Assembly (NCBI RefSeq): GCF_030445035.2
Contig: NC_080677.1
Coordinates: 7,874,001-7,938,000, forward strand
Length of the DNA: 64,000 bases
From: Dasypus novemcinctus
Lineage: Eukaryota > Chordata > Mammalia > Cingulata > Dasypodidae
Direction: 5' to 3'
Shown here piece by piece: positions 47,401-58,002 of this stretch (its first letter is position 1; each line of letters begins with the position of its first letter). The notes under the pieces were generated by a model. It did no database searches. It was not told the DNA's origin and worked only from the letters and a program-made list of their open reading frames with translations. Position numbers and translations under genes: made by a program.

Positions 47401-49153
47401 CCACACCGAGGGTCTGACTACCGTTTGGGTTGTGAGAGTGTAACCTAACCCTCCTCTGCATGACGTGGAGGCAAGGGGCGTGCAAGGAGCGGGCTGTCTT
47501 AGCTTCCTGGGTTGCTGTAACACAGTACCACACACTGCGGGGCTGAGGACAACTGAGACCGCCACAGTAGTGGAGGCTGAAAGTCTAAAGTGGAGGTGCT
47601 GGCTTCTGTGGCTTCTGCTGCAGGCATGGTGCTGCGTTAGCTGGTGGTGTAGCTGGGCCTCTGTCTCCGTCCCATGGCCTTACTCTCTTGGTCTGTCTTT
47701 TTGTCCAAGGACACCAGTCAGATTGGATGAGGGCCCACCCTACTGCACCTTACTCCAGGTTGCCTTTGTCTTAACTAACAACATCTTCAAGGATCCTATT
47801 CCAAATAAGGTCCCATCTCAAGACTGGGGGTAATGACATGATCGTGTCTTTTCTGGGACACAGTTCTGCCCGTGGCAGGGGGTCAGGATAGAGGTAGGGG
47901 CCTGGCAAGCCCTGAGCTCACCAGGCTCACCAGGCCTTGAGATGCCTTGAGGGATGGATGCCTTCTGAATCGTAGTCCAAGGCTGACGAGGAAGCCAGCC
48001 ATCCGGAGGCAGCTGCCGAGTTCCTGGATCTCCCCCCGCGCCTTTTCTGCCTGTATTTTCCGTCCTGGTGAATAGCATCCCCACAGCCCTACTGCTGTCC
48101 CTTCAGCCGCCCTCTGCCACCTGCTGTGGGGCACTTCCTCTGGCACCTTCAGTCCCCCACCTAGGTTCAGGGGCCCTCCTCTGCCATCCAGCACCTGGAC
48201 CCCCTCCTAAGGAACGCTGCTCTTCCTGCCAGACTTCCCCACACCAGCCTTGGCGTCTGCTGGGATGGGTCCCTGTGCAGCAGGGAGCTCCCAGATCTCT
48301 CCATCCATTTCTCTTTGGTGCCTGTCCGTGTCTGTCTCCAGCTTTGTTGCGGTGGGTACACCCACTTCTTCCCTTGGCATCCCGTGTGGCAGGTGGCCCT
48401 GTGGCTGCAGAGCTGCCTGGAAGCTCACAGTGCTCTCCACTCAGCATGGTGGAGGGCCACGTGGGCCGCATCGTTCACCATCTCTTCTGGAGTCTTCCTC
48501 CTCCCTACTGTGTGCAGTTCTCTCCCTTCACCCCACTGTGCGCATGTCAGTGCGGAGCATAGTTTCCCTTTCACCTGCTGACCTGGGCATCATCCTGCAC
48601 CGGGTGCCGTGCTGCCCCACAGGCCTTTCCAGGGTCTCCCAGCAGTGCTGAAGCTCATGAGCTAACCAGTGCCGCAGCCCGGCCCAGCCGTTCTGGCTCT
48701 TCTCACTGGCGGAGAGCTGCTTTTTCACAGAACTTCACTGATGCAAATAAATGTGGCTGCAGGAAATGAGACATCAGAGTGTTCACCCAGAGGTGCCAGC
48801 AGCCTCCCTCGCTTTCCTCTCTCATCTGCTGTGGATGAACCAGCTCAAAGTAAACCTCCTAATACTAAGAGACGTCACCAGGAGAGGGCACCTGAGGGCA
48901 GGGACACTGCAAACTCCACAGCTCCATTCTCCTTCGGAGGCCCGTGCTCCAGGAGACGGTAACGCCTCAGCAGAGGATCCCACAGTGAAAAGGCCATCTT
49001 AACATGTAGGGAGGAGAAATGTGTGGACTGGAATGGGTCTTTAAAATAATGTTGTTTTTTATCTCCCCAGATATTGTGAGTAACAGAATTGTCCACTTTG
49101 ACTTGCTTCATGAAGGCGTTTCCCTCCAGTATTTCATTCCGGCCTGGTCATAG
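35361..49153 (+). CDS. HUS1: HUS1 checkpoint clamp component, complete coding region
   Basis: HUS1 is one subunit of the RAD9-RAD1-HUS1 (9-1-1) ring, a PCNA-like clamp loaded at damaged DNA that promotes ATR signalling in the nucleus (family knowledge). Eight coding exons: 35361-35412, 35866-35993, 36087-36263, 37786-37893, 38977-39051, 44686-44785, 46089-46208, 49071-49153. They total 843 nt, giving 280 residues plus a TAG stop, the same length as human HUS1. All junctions are GT/AG with matching phases. It begins [18 protein letters not shown] and ends [11 protein letters not shown]. The start codon has a G at -3 and lies in a CpG island. No premature stop or frameshift, so the gene should be functional. 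Introns range from 93 bp to 5.6 kb. Confidence 0.98.
35866..35993 (+). CDS. HUS1: HUS1 coding exon 2
   Basis: Acceptor CCCTGCCACAG, donor CAG|GTGAGC. It encodes [18 protein letters not shown] and then [25 protein letters not shown]. The exon ends in phase 0 and is followed by a very short 93-bp intron. Confidence 0.97.
36087..36263 (+). CDS. HUS1: HUS1 coding exon 3
   Basis: Acceptor CTCTCCCTAG, donor CTG|GTGAGT; 59 codons. It contains [20 protein letters not shown] and [17 protein letters not shown], almost identical to human. Confidence 0.97.
37375..37692 (+). mobile_element. L2 LINE 3' fragment in HUS1 intron 3
   Basis: CTCTTTCCTCTGCCTGGAAG, GAGCTGAAATGTCACTTTCT, GAGAAGCCTTCCCCAACCAT and CATAGGGGACTTTGTCTTTC occur in L2 order; old. 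Confidence 0.75.
37786..37893 (+). CDS. HUS1: HUS1 coding exon 4
   Basis: Acceptor CTTTTCTCTCGTCAG, donor GAT|GTAAGT; 36 codons. It encodes [18 protein letters not shown] and then [18 protein letters not shown], which includes the linker between the two clamp lobes. Confidence 0.97.
38977..39051 (+). CDS. HUS1: HUS1 coding exon 5
   Basis: Acceptor TGATTTTATAG, donor CTT|GTAAGT; 25 codons ([20 protein letters not shown], then ISNDL). The intron after it (39052-44685) is the longest in the gene and carries the inverted repeat described separately. Confidence 0.97.
39052..41824 (+). other. HUS1: HUS1 intron 5, left part
   Basis: Mostly unique sequence. A weak tRNA-SINE-like patch around 39400-39500 was not firm enough to call. 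No hidden exon is needed: the HUS1 frame is continuous from 39051 to 44686. Confidence 0.5.
41825..42865. repeat. Long inverted repeat (about 0.2-kb arms, 650-bp spacer) in HUS1 intron 5
   Basis: The left arm (41825-42022) and right arm (42673-42865) are reverse complements with about a dozen mismatches over 195 bp, about 93% by eye. Shared blocks include TCAAAGTTCCTTCTTTTCTT, CACCAAGTAATGTTAGAACT and CAAAGCCTGAGGCTGCGGGC. The spacer is unique, non-repetitive DNA. I do not recognise the arms as SINE, LINE or LTR. In HUS1 pre-mRNA they could pair into a long hairpin. Confidence 0.93.
42275..42289 (+). promoter_or_regulatory. Match to CTCF core motif
   Basis: CCACTAGGTGGCACT fits every position of the consensus CCASYAGRKGGCRSY. 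It lies in the spacer of the inverted repeat. Motif match only; occupancy is unknown. Confidence 0.5.
42976..43557 (-). mobile_element. LTR-like interspersed repeat, antisense, family uncertain
   Basis: TGTATTAGTCTTTCAAAAGG to CTCAAACTGCCACA with TG...CA ends; internal blocks TTATAAAGGGTATTTATTTG, GTGAGGTCTTAAC and TGATGTGGTCAAATAAAAGC. I have the impression of a xenarthran-specific LTR or retroposon but cannot name it. Confidence 0.5.
43558..44685 (+). other. HUS1: HUS1 intron 5, right part
   Basis: T-rich unique-looking DNA, the CCA run at 44478, and the acceptor of exon 6 at 44685. Nothing else recognised. Confidence 0.4.
44478..44500 (+). repeat. (CCA)n run
   Basis: Seven to eight CCA units, 185 bp before HUS1 exon 6, in a GC-rich patch. 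Confidence 0.9.
44686..44785 (+). CDS. HUS1: HUS1 coding exon 6
   Basis: Acceptor CTCAATTTGCAG, donor TTAG|GTAAGT; 33 codons plus one base. It encodes [20 protein letters not shown] and then [13 protein letters not shown]. Confidence 0.97.
46089..46208 (+). CDS. HUS1: HUS1 coding exon 7
   Basis: Acceptor TGTCGTTTTAG, donor TGCA|GTGAGT. It encodes [20 protein letters not shown] and [19 protein letters not shown]. The first third is the most variable part of the protein relative to human; the rest is nearly invariant. Confidence 0.97.
46209..49070 (+). other. HUS1: HUS1 intron 7
   Basis: Holds the antisense MLT1 at 47490-47880 and a GC-rich unique part (47900-48700). Open frames there are chance products of high GC; none has splice sites that would keep the HUS1 frame. 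Confidence 0.5.
47490..47880 (-). mobile_element. MLT1-type MaLR LTR, antisense, in HUS1 intron 7
   Basis: GTTGCTGTAACACAGTACCA, GACACCAGTCAGATTGGATG, AGGGCCCACCCTACTGCACC and ATAAGGTCCCATCTC are the familiar reverse of MLT1. Confidence 0.8.
49071..49153 (+). CDS. HUS1: HUS1 terminal coding exon 8
   Basis: The acceptor is a strong pyrimidine tract, TTTTTTATCTCCCCAG. It encodes [20 protein letters not shown] then FIPAWS, with stop TAG at 49151-49153. The C-terminal AWS replaces ALS in human. Confidence 0.97.
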
Positions 49154-52100
49154 CACCGCCTCACCAGATTTGGGAGCTCAGCGAGGTTGGCTGTGGGGGA
49201 AGAGACAGTAGCTTCATGTGTCTAAGTTACATGTCTGTGTCCTCTGAGTAGCACGAATCACACGCTCATTTCTTCCTTTATAATGTTTTAACTAGAATTA
49301 CAAAGCTGTATAAACAATATTACTTCCTTTTCTCACACTTGCTGTGTTTTGCTGTTAAGACACTGACCTAAGCTAGGTCTTCTTTATGCAGACCTTACAT
49401 TTCAGTGTCTCATTGTTGAAGTTGTGCAGATCTCATGCCTTGAGAACCGGTGAGGTGTTTGCAACTTAGAGACTTGGGAAGAGTCTGTTCCACTCAGCGC
49501 GCTGCACTAGCAGGTGGTTTCTTTCTGGCAGTGTACCCCCCGCTTGCCCTGACCCCGTCACAAGGACGGCCCTGCCTGGGGGCTCCATCCTGCTGCCCCT
49601 ACTTCCCCGGGGCCAGCTTGTCCGAGGCTTTGATTCCTCGTGATGCCTATTTCCTGTGTACTGGTTCTGTCATTCTGGAGATAAGAGCACTGGGATTTTC
49701 TTGAGAGACACCATGAGCACAGGAAAGGGAACAACTCCTAAGCTAATGTCTGCATTGATGATGAAACCATATTCCTGTGTATTTTATCAACTGGTTCCGG
49801 TACTGATAAATATGCTTTCTCATTCTCCCTCAAGCACGTTCTACCATGTTTCCTGTTACAGTTACATCTTATGTGTGCTATAGAGGTAGGCCTCATTAAT
49901 ATTATTTTGGCTTCATTTTGCAAAGTTGAGACTTTAAAAGAAAGCAGCTGCTTAAGATAATGGGCAGAACTGGAATTGGCAGAAAATTAAAAATTCTTTT
50001 ATGGCTTGTTTTCATCTTATTTGGCAAAACTAATGATTCTCCCTATGTTTAATAGTGTTAGCTTAAATGGGGTGTAGGATGTTGTTAAATTTAACATTTT
50101 AAAATGAGAGAATATCATTTTAATTTATTTGAAGTCCCTTTCCCCTCTTTGAATTGTAACAAAATTTATTCCAGCTGCAGATCTAAAACTTAAAAATCAT
50201 GATGCAAAATGAAACAGCATCTGAAAATGGTTTTATAAAATTATTATTTCCTGTTAAAAACCTTTAAAAATTTACCAATCCAGAAAATTCATTGTTTTTG
50301 TGATTGAAATGATGACTTTGGATGTAAAATGAAGATAATATATTGGTTTTCCTGTAAGGTAATAGTGAAGTAGCATGTTTCCTCCTCTGCATTCCAGCAA
50401 GTGCCCTTGAGTTTGCGTTCCTCAGGAATTCAGCGAGCACACTTCTGCCTCTGCTGTCAGGACATCAGATGTCCTGGGTGCTCACGGGAGGATACGCTTG
50501 GTCAGGTCTGACTGGGCCAGAATGTCCCAGGGTTCATGCCAAGGTATGCAGCGCTGCTGCTTGGTTTTACAGCTTAGATTCAGTAGCTTGCCCAGATCAC
50601 ACAGTGGTAGGGATGGGCTTAGAACCCAGGACTGCTGACTCTGACAGATAGCCCTTTCCCTACACTTCTGCATGCTAAGTGACCGTAATTAATCTTTTGA
50701 ATGAGGAATGAATGATAGATTTCAAAGTTGAAATTCACCAGTCATTTTATGAGTTGGGAAAGAGTATCTTAGTTTTTAAATATGCTATGGTGAAAAAGGT
50801 TTAAAAGCAATTCTTTAAATGTCATGAAACCAGATGTAATTTCCCCCAGCTCTTTATAGAATTTGTCATCAGTCCAGACCTGACTTTGATGATTTTATCT
50901 CTCAAGATCTTCTCACTGAGTGGAGTGTGGCTAGTTAGAAGAGCCTTACCTGGGAGTCAAGGAGCGGGGTCAGCTTGCCGTGGAGTGTTGGCAGGTCCTC
51001 TCCCTCTGCAGCTCAGCCGTCTGTAGGGTGAGGGCGATCCTCACCTCCTGCCATGGAAGGAGAGGTAGGAAACTGCAGGCTACAGAAATGCACGGTGCCA
51101 TTTTACTGAACAATATACCAAAGTAAAGTTGTATTAGGTCAAAGAGTAGCAATCTATTTCTTTTAGAGGAACAGATATAATCTGAAAAATTAACTTATTT
51201 CAGGACTAATATTCTCAGAATGTTTAGATCTCTTTCAAATAGCTTTTTGGATTCTAGAGGACACTCCTGCCGGCTGTGCTCACGTGAGGCTCTGTGCGGC
51301 TCTGGTGTGCAGAGTGCCCTCCTCCATGCCGGGGCAGGTAGAGGAACACAGTAGCCAGCCTGGTGCATGCCCGGTGCCCTCTGTTTCTTTGTTAATCACA
51401 TCTCCGGCCAAGCTTTGGAAGCAGTCCTGGGTTGAGTCTCGGAGGATTAAGAAGTCCTAATGCGGCAGCCAGTGGCCTGGTCCCCCTCCCGCAGCCTTCC
51501 CTGGTCTGGCGAGGCCTGAGGACCTGCCGTTTGCCACAACTGCATGAGGGCCGAGCTCACACTCGTACGCGTGGGGGCCTGGAGTTTGGGGCTGGGATTT
51601 TGGTACCTGCTGCCGGCACTGAGTAATGTGATGACATCCTTGTTCTTGATAGAAATTACCAAATTGGTAGGGTGGTATTTTTGAAGAAATGTGTGGTGAA
51701 CTAATAAATATGAATCATTTGTTATAACTGGTATTACCTTGAGATTATTAGAGAAATAAATTAACCCACTTAGACATTGCTGATGACAGTGAAAATTGAG
51801 GTAACTTTTCTGGAATCCAGTTTGATTAGTATATATACCTTAAAAATGTGTGTACCTTTTGATCTAGTACTCCTACTACTGGAAGTTTCACTAAGGTCAT
51901 AAAGATATTCTAGCACTGTCCATACTGAAAACCTAAAAATACCCTAACTAAATTCATAGGGGATTGGTTAGGTAATTTATGATTTGACATTTCCTACTCT
52001 AAAATTAATGTTATACACAAAAAATGTACTGGTATGCTAAAATGTTTGTAATTTATAGTTAAATGTGAAAAGAAAGTTAGACAGTGGTATGTATAGCACA

Positions 52101-52270
52101 ATCTGATTTTGGGGAATAATGTATATGTATGTGTCTGATAGAAAAGGCTTGGGAGGATAGACACTTAAGCCTGATTATTTCTGGGTGGTTTTTATTTCAA
52201 CTTTTGTACATTTATGTATTTTCTAAAATGTTTATAAAGTTTTGTTTTTAAAAAAATAAATTATTTTTTA
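49154..52270 (+). other. HUS1 3' UTR and downstream flank
   Basis: Unique sequence follows the stop. Candidate poly(A) signals are ATTAAA at 49986-49991 and AATAAA at 51703-51708; I cannot choose between them. A MIR-like antisense fragment lies near 50540-50680 and a sense one near 50940-51060. From about 51760 to 52265 an L1-type 3' end with a terminal A-rich tail is present on the + strand. Confidence 0.4.
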
Positions 52271-54826
52271 AAGGACTGAGCGAAAATTGTTTGGATGAAT
52301 TGAGTACGTGTTAACCGGCAATTACAATTTCCTGAATATTGGAGTAAAAGCACACCCCTCCCTGCCGTAGTCTCTTAATTTTCACAGTGTGTCCTTATTT
52401 TCACAAGTAGAAAGTTAAACTTACTTGTTGAAATTATAGCTGGTTCAAAATAATGGAGCCTGGATCAATGCTGCAGAATAATTCCTTCTCAGGGCTTCAT
52501 GCAACTGAGGATAAATCAGTGAACGTCTTTATAGGGCACAGCGTGCTGGCTGGTTGTGAGGCCCTAGGCCAGGGGAGCCAGGGTGAGGCAAGTTCAACGA
52601 GAAGGCTTCACAGTCCACTTGGATGTCCTCAGGAAGCAGGCGCTCCCTTCGGAACTATCTGGAAACCATCTGCATCCTTGAGTGGGCAGGGGACTCCAGG
52701 CCCCAGGCCCTGGGGATAAGGCCCGGCTCCCTCTAGCTGCTGAATCTTGGGCAAGTCCTTCCCTCCTCAGTTAGCCTCTGTAAAGGCCAATGCCTGTGGT
52801 GGTGAACACAGTAAAGTACAGAATTGGCAGGAGCTGTTCTGCATTGTGAAGTAGAATAGAAAACGTCAGCAGGTGTAAGCCTTGCTAGAAGCTATGATGA
52901 AAGGAATCAAACTTGTCCTCACTGAGCCCACGCTGTTGGCAGGGGACAAGGGGCTCTCGGTGAGGTTCACAGCAGCAGGTCAGTTGATGACGCTGCTCCT
53001 CTGGGCTCTAGCAGATGCTTTGGCAAATGTTTGCAGTCCAAGAGGACATTGTCCAAATGACCTAGGACCAAAGCACTGACCAGACAGATTGCCCTGCGTT
53101 CCCAGCCCAGAACTACTTAAAAGTTTAGGCTCTTAAAAAAACAACAAACGTCATAACACACTGTAATTGTTAGCTTACGAGCCCTGGTTTAGACAACGCA
53201 TCTATGTGGTGGTCTTCCTCATGGAGAGAAAAATCGGGCTTCCTGGGTGAGCTGCCTCCCCTCAGAAGCTGCTGGTCAGACAGGAGTGAGTGCTCTGGAC
53301 CTGTCTTGCTGTGTTGTGCTTCTCTGTCCTCTCACCATAAACCCTGCTGAGGAGGCAGAGGGCAGAGACAAGTGCAGGGATGCAGTACCTGTCTGCCGGC
53401 ACCTCACCTGAATTAGGGAGCCCTCTCCCTGGTTTTGTTTACCTAGTTCACAGACAGGTTTCCCAAAGTCGCCCTTAATCACAGCTCACCAGCTTCTGGA
53501 AAGGGCCTTGCTAAATCAACAGGTGGTGCTCAGCGTGCTGGTGCTATGTTCGGTGGCTTAGCTGTTCCCAAGTGACAGGTGGGGCCTCCCTCCACGGTCA
53601 GGTCTGCAATAACCAGGGAAGCCGTGGGGGCTCAGCCAGGCCCGCCTGCTGCGGGGCCACCACACTTGTCTTGGATAACAGCTCTGCATGGCGAGCTCGG
53701 TGTTTCATTTACATGACGTAACCTACCTCAAGATGGATAGCAAGGCTTCAAAAGACGATTTATTCACACTTTAAAATATATCGGTTACTGATAGAAAATA
53801 TTTTTATTTGGTGTGGCTTTAGGGAAGAAACCATTCCAGATAATAAGGACAAACGGATGAACTCAAGACTGGCAGGATGGGGAGCAGGGATTGTGCAAAT
53901 GATTGTAGCCTACTCATCTTTAAAAAAAAAAAGATGTATTTTTTAATCCAGTAAATTCCCCTAAATGTGTGTCGTGCTTTTCTTAATAACTGCATTGGAA
54001 TCAGATAAACGCAAAAGTGCTTATGTTAATTTGCTGCTCGTAAAGTAGTTTTAAGGGGGAAAAAGCAAAGTGAGCCTCAAATCCTCTAATGCTAAGAAAT
54101 GATTTCTACTTTGAGAATTGTATTCTCTTGGCATTGTTGCATGTGACTTTGCAGAGAGAGTGGGAGAGAACAATGAGGGCATGTGTATCTACCACCAATC
54201 AGAAGGCCAACCGGCCACGTGGCCAAAGGGATTTGGGGTCAGGTCAGCCCACCATGTTTTTCTGAATATTTGACCTGTGGCTATTTTAAGTTTTATTTTG
54301 AAGCCAATGGAAGAAAGAAAAATTTTAGAAGAGACTGCCCTTTATCCCACAATTGTTTAAGAGCTGTAGAGGCAAAATACTTAATTTTAGTCCCAGGTGC
54401 AGCAAATTTGTGTTTTTCCCATGCTGGTCCTCCATTAAGAATCAAGAACACCCAAATCTGGTTCACATAGTCATGATGCTTTAATAGCTACATTCACTTC
54501 ACTGGGTCTACTCGTTGAGCCACCAAGACATTTACACGTTTTCCCTGCAAATTAGCACCAGCTGGGACACCGTCATGTCAGAGTAAACATCACTGAGAAG
54601 CTCACCTCGGGAGGAGGGTGGTTTGTCAGGCACACTCTGGATTGGCCCTTTCAAGGTGCGAACGACGTGGGTGCAGGGAGGAGGTCTACAGCTCACAGGT
54701 GCGGGGCAGAGGAAGGCAGGACCGTAGTTTCAGAACCCTTGTGACTGCCCCCACCTGCACCTGTTGGCCCAAAGCCCGCAGCCTGGGAGCCCTCGCGAGG
54801 CGACTTGCCGGAGCCTGCGGGGGAGG
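52271..54826. other. HUS1-PKD1L1 intergenic stretch
   Basis: Unique DNA rising in GC toward 54620-54826, where the putative PKD1L1 promoter should be. No TATA box or long coding frame recognised. Confidence 0.4.
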
Positions 54827-54884
54827 ATGCTGACTCAGGCCCTGCTGCTACTCTGCTTGGCTCCTGGCATCAGCTCCAAGGACG
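54827..54884 (+). CDS. PKD1L1: Probable PKD1L1 first coding exon (signal peptide)
   Basis: The ATG at 54827 opens 19 codons plus one base, ending at a perfect donor (GACG|GTAAGC). The peptide has a short polar start (MLTQ), a leucine-rich core (ALLLLCLAP) and a small-residue end (GISS), a textbook signal peptide. Its position 5.7 kb past HUS1 on the same strand is where PKD1L1 starts in other mammals. PKD1L1 is a large polycystin-family membrane protein that pairs with PKD2 in nodal cilia and left-right patterning (established knowledge). An in-frame upstream ATG at 54764 would put 21 polar residues before the hydrophobic core, so I prefer 54827. The gene name rests on synteny, not on recognised sequence. 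Confidence 0.5.
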
Positions 54885-57800
54885 GTAAGCTGGACATTCC
54901 ACCAAGATCTCCGCAGCGTCCCCTGATCTTTGCCAGAATTCAGCTACCAAATTTGACTGTGCGCTCTGTTGGGGGCTCTGTGTGTCTGGGACTGGCAGTG
55001 TTGGTTGTGTGGGCGGCTATTGGGGTGGGTGGGGTAGGGCTCCTAGTAAAGACTGAGAGCACGTTGTCCCTCTGGGGAAACTGTGCCTCTAGAACATAAT
55101 GGAGATGAGCGTGACTGGCAGGGTTGCTAAGAAGGGAAGATGTTAGGTATGCACAGCTGCTAATGCAGTAAGAGAGGCAAAACGGCACTGGCTTCCCAGG
55201 CACTTCCGTTTAGGGTTGGAAAGCATACTTGTAGGTCATGCTGCCACATCAGAACCGGATTTGGAAGGAGACCGGAGAAATAAAACGGTGGCTCGCTCGT
55301 AAACAAAATGCTAGAGTTATTTTACTTATTTTATGTGCACACTTGTGAGGGTTGCCAGCGTGATGCTCCCCCAGGTCCTCAACCTAATGCCATTTAAGTG
55401 CCATCCACTCATCCTAAAGTAGGAGAACCAGGGCGGTCAGTCCCTCCTGCTCCTGCTGGGAGAATTCTGTTGCCAGAGCAAGGGCCCTGATGCTGCCCCT
55501 TCTGCACTGGGTTGTGAGTAACGGACTCTGACTTTTGGCTTTCACTGCTGAAACTCCCCGTTTGACATTGCTCTTTACTTTCAAGTGTCCCTGCATTCTT
55601 TTTTGAGCCACTTACACCTTCAGCACCTTAATTTTTTGTGGATTAAGACTTAATTATATGAACTGTTACCTAAAGAGTAGCACCCCAACCGATGAATGAA
55701 TCTGAGACACAGAATTTGTGGTTAAAAAATATTTCTAAGTAGATGTGTTTGTCCATCAAATCCATCCCAATGGAAAAAGGGAGGCGGCTGGCTGGATTTC
55801 AGTGCTTTGCCTTGTGGGGGATCTCCCCAAGGCCCTTTCCCGCTGGTAAATTCAGGCCTTCCTGCTGATTTCATTCCAACAGGTGACTTCTTCCCTTGTC
55901 CCTTTCCTTTCCTTCATCAGGGTGGGAAGGTGGGGTAGGAAGTCCTAGGTGAGCCTTCGCTAGTTCATAAACAAGGTGCTCAGACAGTGTGGGGATTGTT
56001 TAAAAGAGGCCAATGTTGAAAGCGATTTCATTATTCCACTCAAAATATTTGCACTTAACTTAGCTTTTAAAACTCCACGTTTCCTGTCCAAGCTGACCCT
56101 GGAGCACCCGTGACTGCTGGAGGGTGGCATGTCCCTCCACCCCCAAGGGCGAAGTACTTTGACCCTGTTTTATGCTCGTGCCAGCCAGCCATCCATCAGC
56201 CCAAGTCCTTGGGGAATGAGCGCGGGAGAACCACGGTGACACGCTCATTCCACGCAGTCCCCGATGGCCGCCCGGCAGCAGCTCGGGGTGCTCCGGCAGA
56301 CCAGCGCCATCCAAAGGAACTTCCTGTGACGATGGAAACATCTGTCTGCCTCATTGTGGCCACTGTGCACTTGAAACGTGGCCAAGGTGCCTGGAAGCTG
56401 ACTTTCTCACTGTATTTCATTTTGCTTCATTTGGAGTCCAGTGGCTGCTCCATTCTAGAGGCTACCTGTCCAACAGCTCGGCTACCTTTGTTCCCTCAGT
56501 TATCTCACTTCTTTGTTCCTTTTCATTACCTAGCAACGTTGATTAGCGCCCCTGGCTGCCTAAACTTTAGAGCCGGCTGATTAGCGCCTGTGGCTTCCTA
56601 ACTTTGCTGTCACCGTGGAAGGAACAGGCAGCACAGCCAGCCCAGCATCCGCGCCTTTGAAGTGCTTTGCTCAGCTCGGGTGTGAGCTCAGCTGGGGAAA
56701 CACCAAGCAGGCAGGCTTCCTGGGCTCCCCGGGGGCCCCGGGCTTTAGACTTGACAGGCTGGTGACAAATGAACTTCCTCCCGAGTCAGAGGACACTGGA
56801 GGGACTTCGGACATGGAGTCTTGTGTGTTTACCTTGTCTTTGACCCTTTCCGGCACAAACACACGGAAAAGTGTCTTGCCAAGAAAACTGGAAGGTGCAC
56901 AGTTAGTTGCTCAGGTCTCTGAGCTTTGCCTCCAGCCGCCTCAGTGGGAGGAACCCAGAGGCCCTGATGGGGCAGGTCAGAAGTTGGGGGAGCGGGCTGG
57001 AGGCCAGGACAGCGGCAGGCGCCCCGAGGCTCTGAGCTGTTCGCTCACCTGGCAGTCTGCAGAGCTGCAGCGGGTTTGGAGAAGCACGGGACTCAGGCCA
57101 AGGTGCCTGAGCCCCCCGCAGGCCCTGCAGTTGCCTGCCCTGAGCCTGCCATGCTCTTCTCTGAACAGGCTTGGCCAGATGCGTTTCTCATTCTTATGGG
57201 ACTCGCTTTCTTCTCTTTCAAAACCAGGTTTAGAGTAGCGAGGGGAAAAAGACCTGGTTTCCTAGGTAAAACAAAAGTCTAATGAAATCTCTATTAAGGT
57301 CAAAATGTCGCTATAAAGGAGTAAAGGAACTACCAGACCCTGAAGAAAAGCAGGCACGTTTCATGAGGAGGAGGGCCCCGTGCGCCGCTCTGAATTACAA
57401 ACGAGGGAGAAGGCCCAAGCGGCAGAGGCCAGCTCCCGAGCAGGTGCAGGAGCAGGTGGGGGGCACAGGGTCTTGGAGAGCGGGGAGGGAGCCTGGGGGG
57501 CCTACTGCGGTGTCTCAGGAGAGCTTGCAAGAAGTTCTGTTCTCTGCAGTAGCCGTTGAAAGTGGTGTCTTAGTTATCAGGCTTTTCTCAGCCTCCTGGA
57601 CTGTGATCCGCACACTTACCTCGGGCAGGCTCTCCGAGGTAAAATACCTTGAACAAGAAGAAAATGGCAGGTCTGAGGACAGCCAGAGCTCCTTCCGACT
57701 AGACAAGGGAGGGTGTTTTTTCCTCGGGGTGTGGTGTGTGTCTGCTGGCGCTCCTCGCAAGTCAGAAGGTGGAGGCACTGAACTGCCCCTGTCGTCGTCT

Positions 57801-57930
57801 CAGGTGCTTCAGGAGGAAGCCGCTTCGGCAGTGACCCAGCGCAGGAGACCTCGGCCAACGGCCTCTGTGGCGGCCGGGGGAGGTGAGCGGCCGCCTTCCT
57901 CGGGGACGGTAGTGAGCTGTCTTTTTAAAG
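54885..57930 (+). other. Putative first intron of the PKD1L1-like gene
   Basis: Largely unique, GC-rich toward the right. Open reading frames at 56615-57238 and 57282-58220 on the + strand have no recognisable domain and biased composition. Confidence 0.35.
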
Positions 57931-58002
57931 TACGCGTGTGTAACAATGGGTGTGCATGCGAGGACGGGGAAGGAGACGCGGGATTGGAGAACTGCACAGG
58001 AG
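57931..58002 (+). CDS. PKD1L1: Candidate second exon of the PKD1L1-like gene, cysteine-rich
   Basis: This is 72 bp ending in a perfect donor (GGAG|GTAAGT), preceded by a modest acceptor (CTGTCTTTTTAAAG). Joined to the exon at 54827-54884 it stays in frame (phase 1 on both sides) and adds VRVCNNGCACEDGEGDAGLE followed by NCTGG: three cysteines and one N-glycosylation sequon, credible for an extracellular domain. A rival exon at 57804-57882 has a better acceptor (CTGTCGTCGTCTCAG) and a GTGAGC donor. It also joins exon 1 in frame but cannot be followed by this one without a stop. Only one of the two is likely to be coding. Confidence 0.33.

Noticed and set aside
48068-48651. Overlapping open frames in HUS1 intron 7
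   Set aside because: GC-rich DNA opens several frames on both strands; none has splice sites consistent with HUS1 or protein-like conservation.
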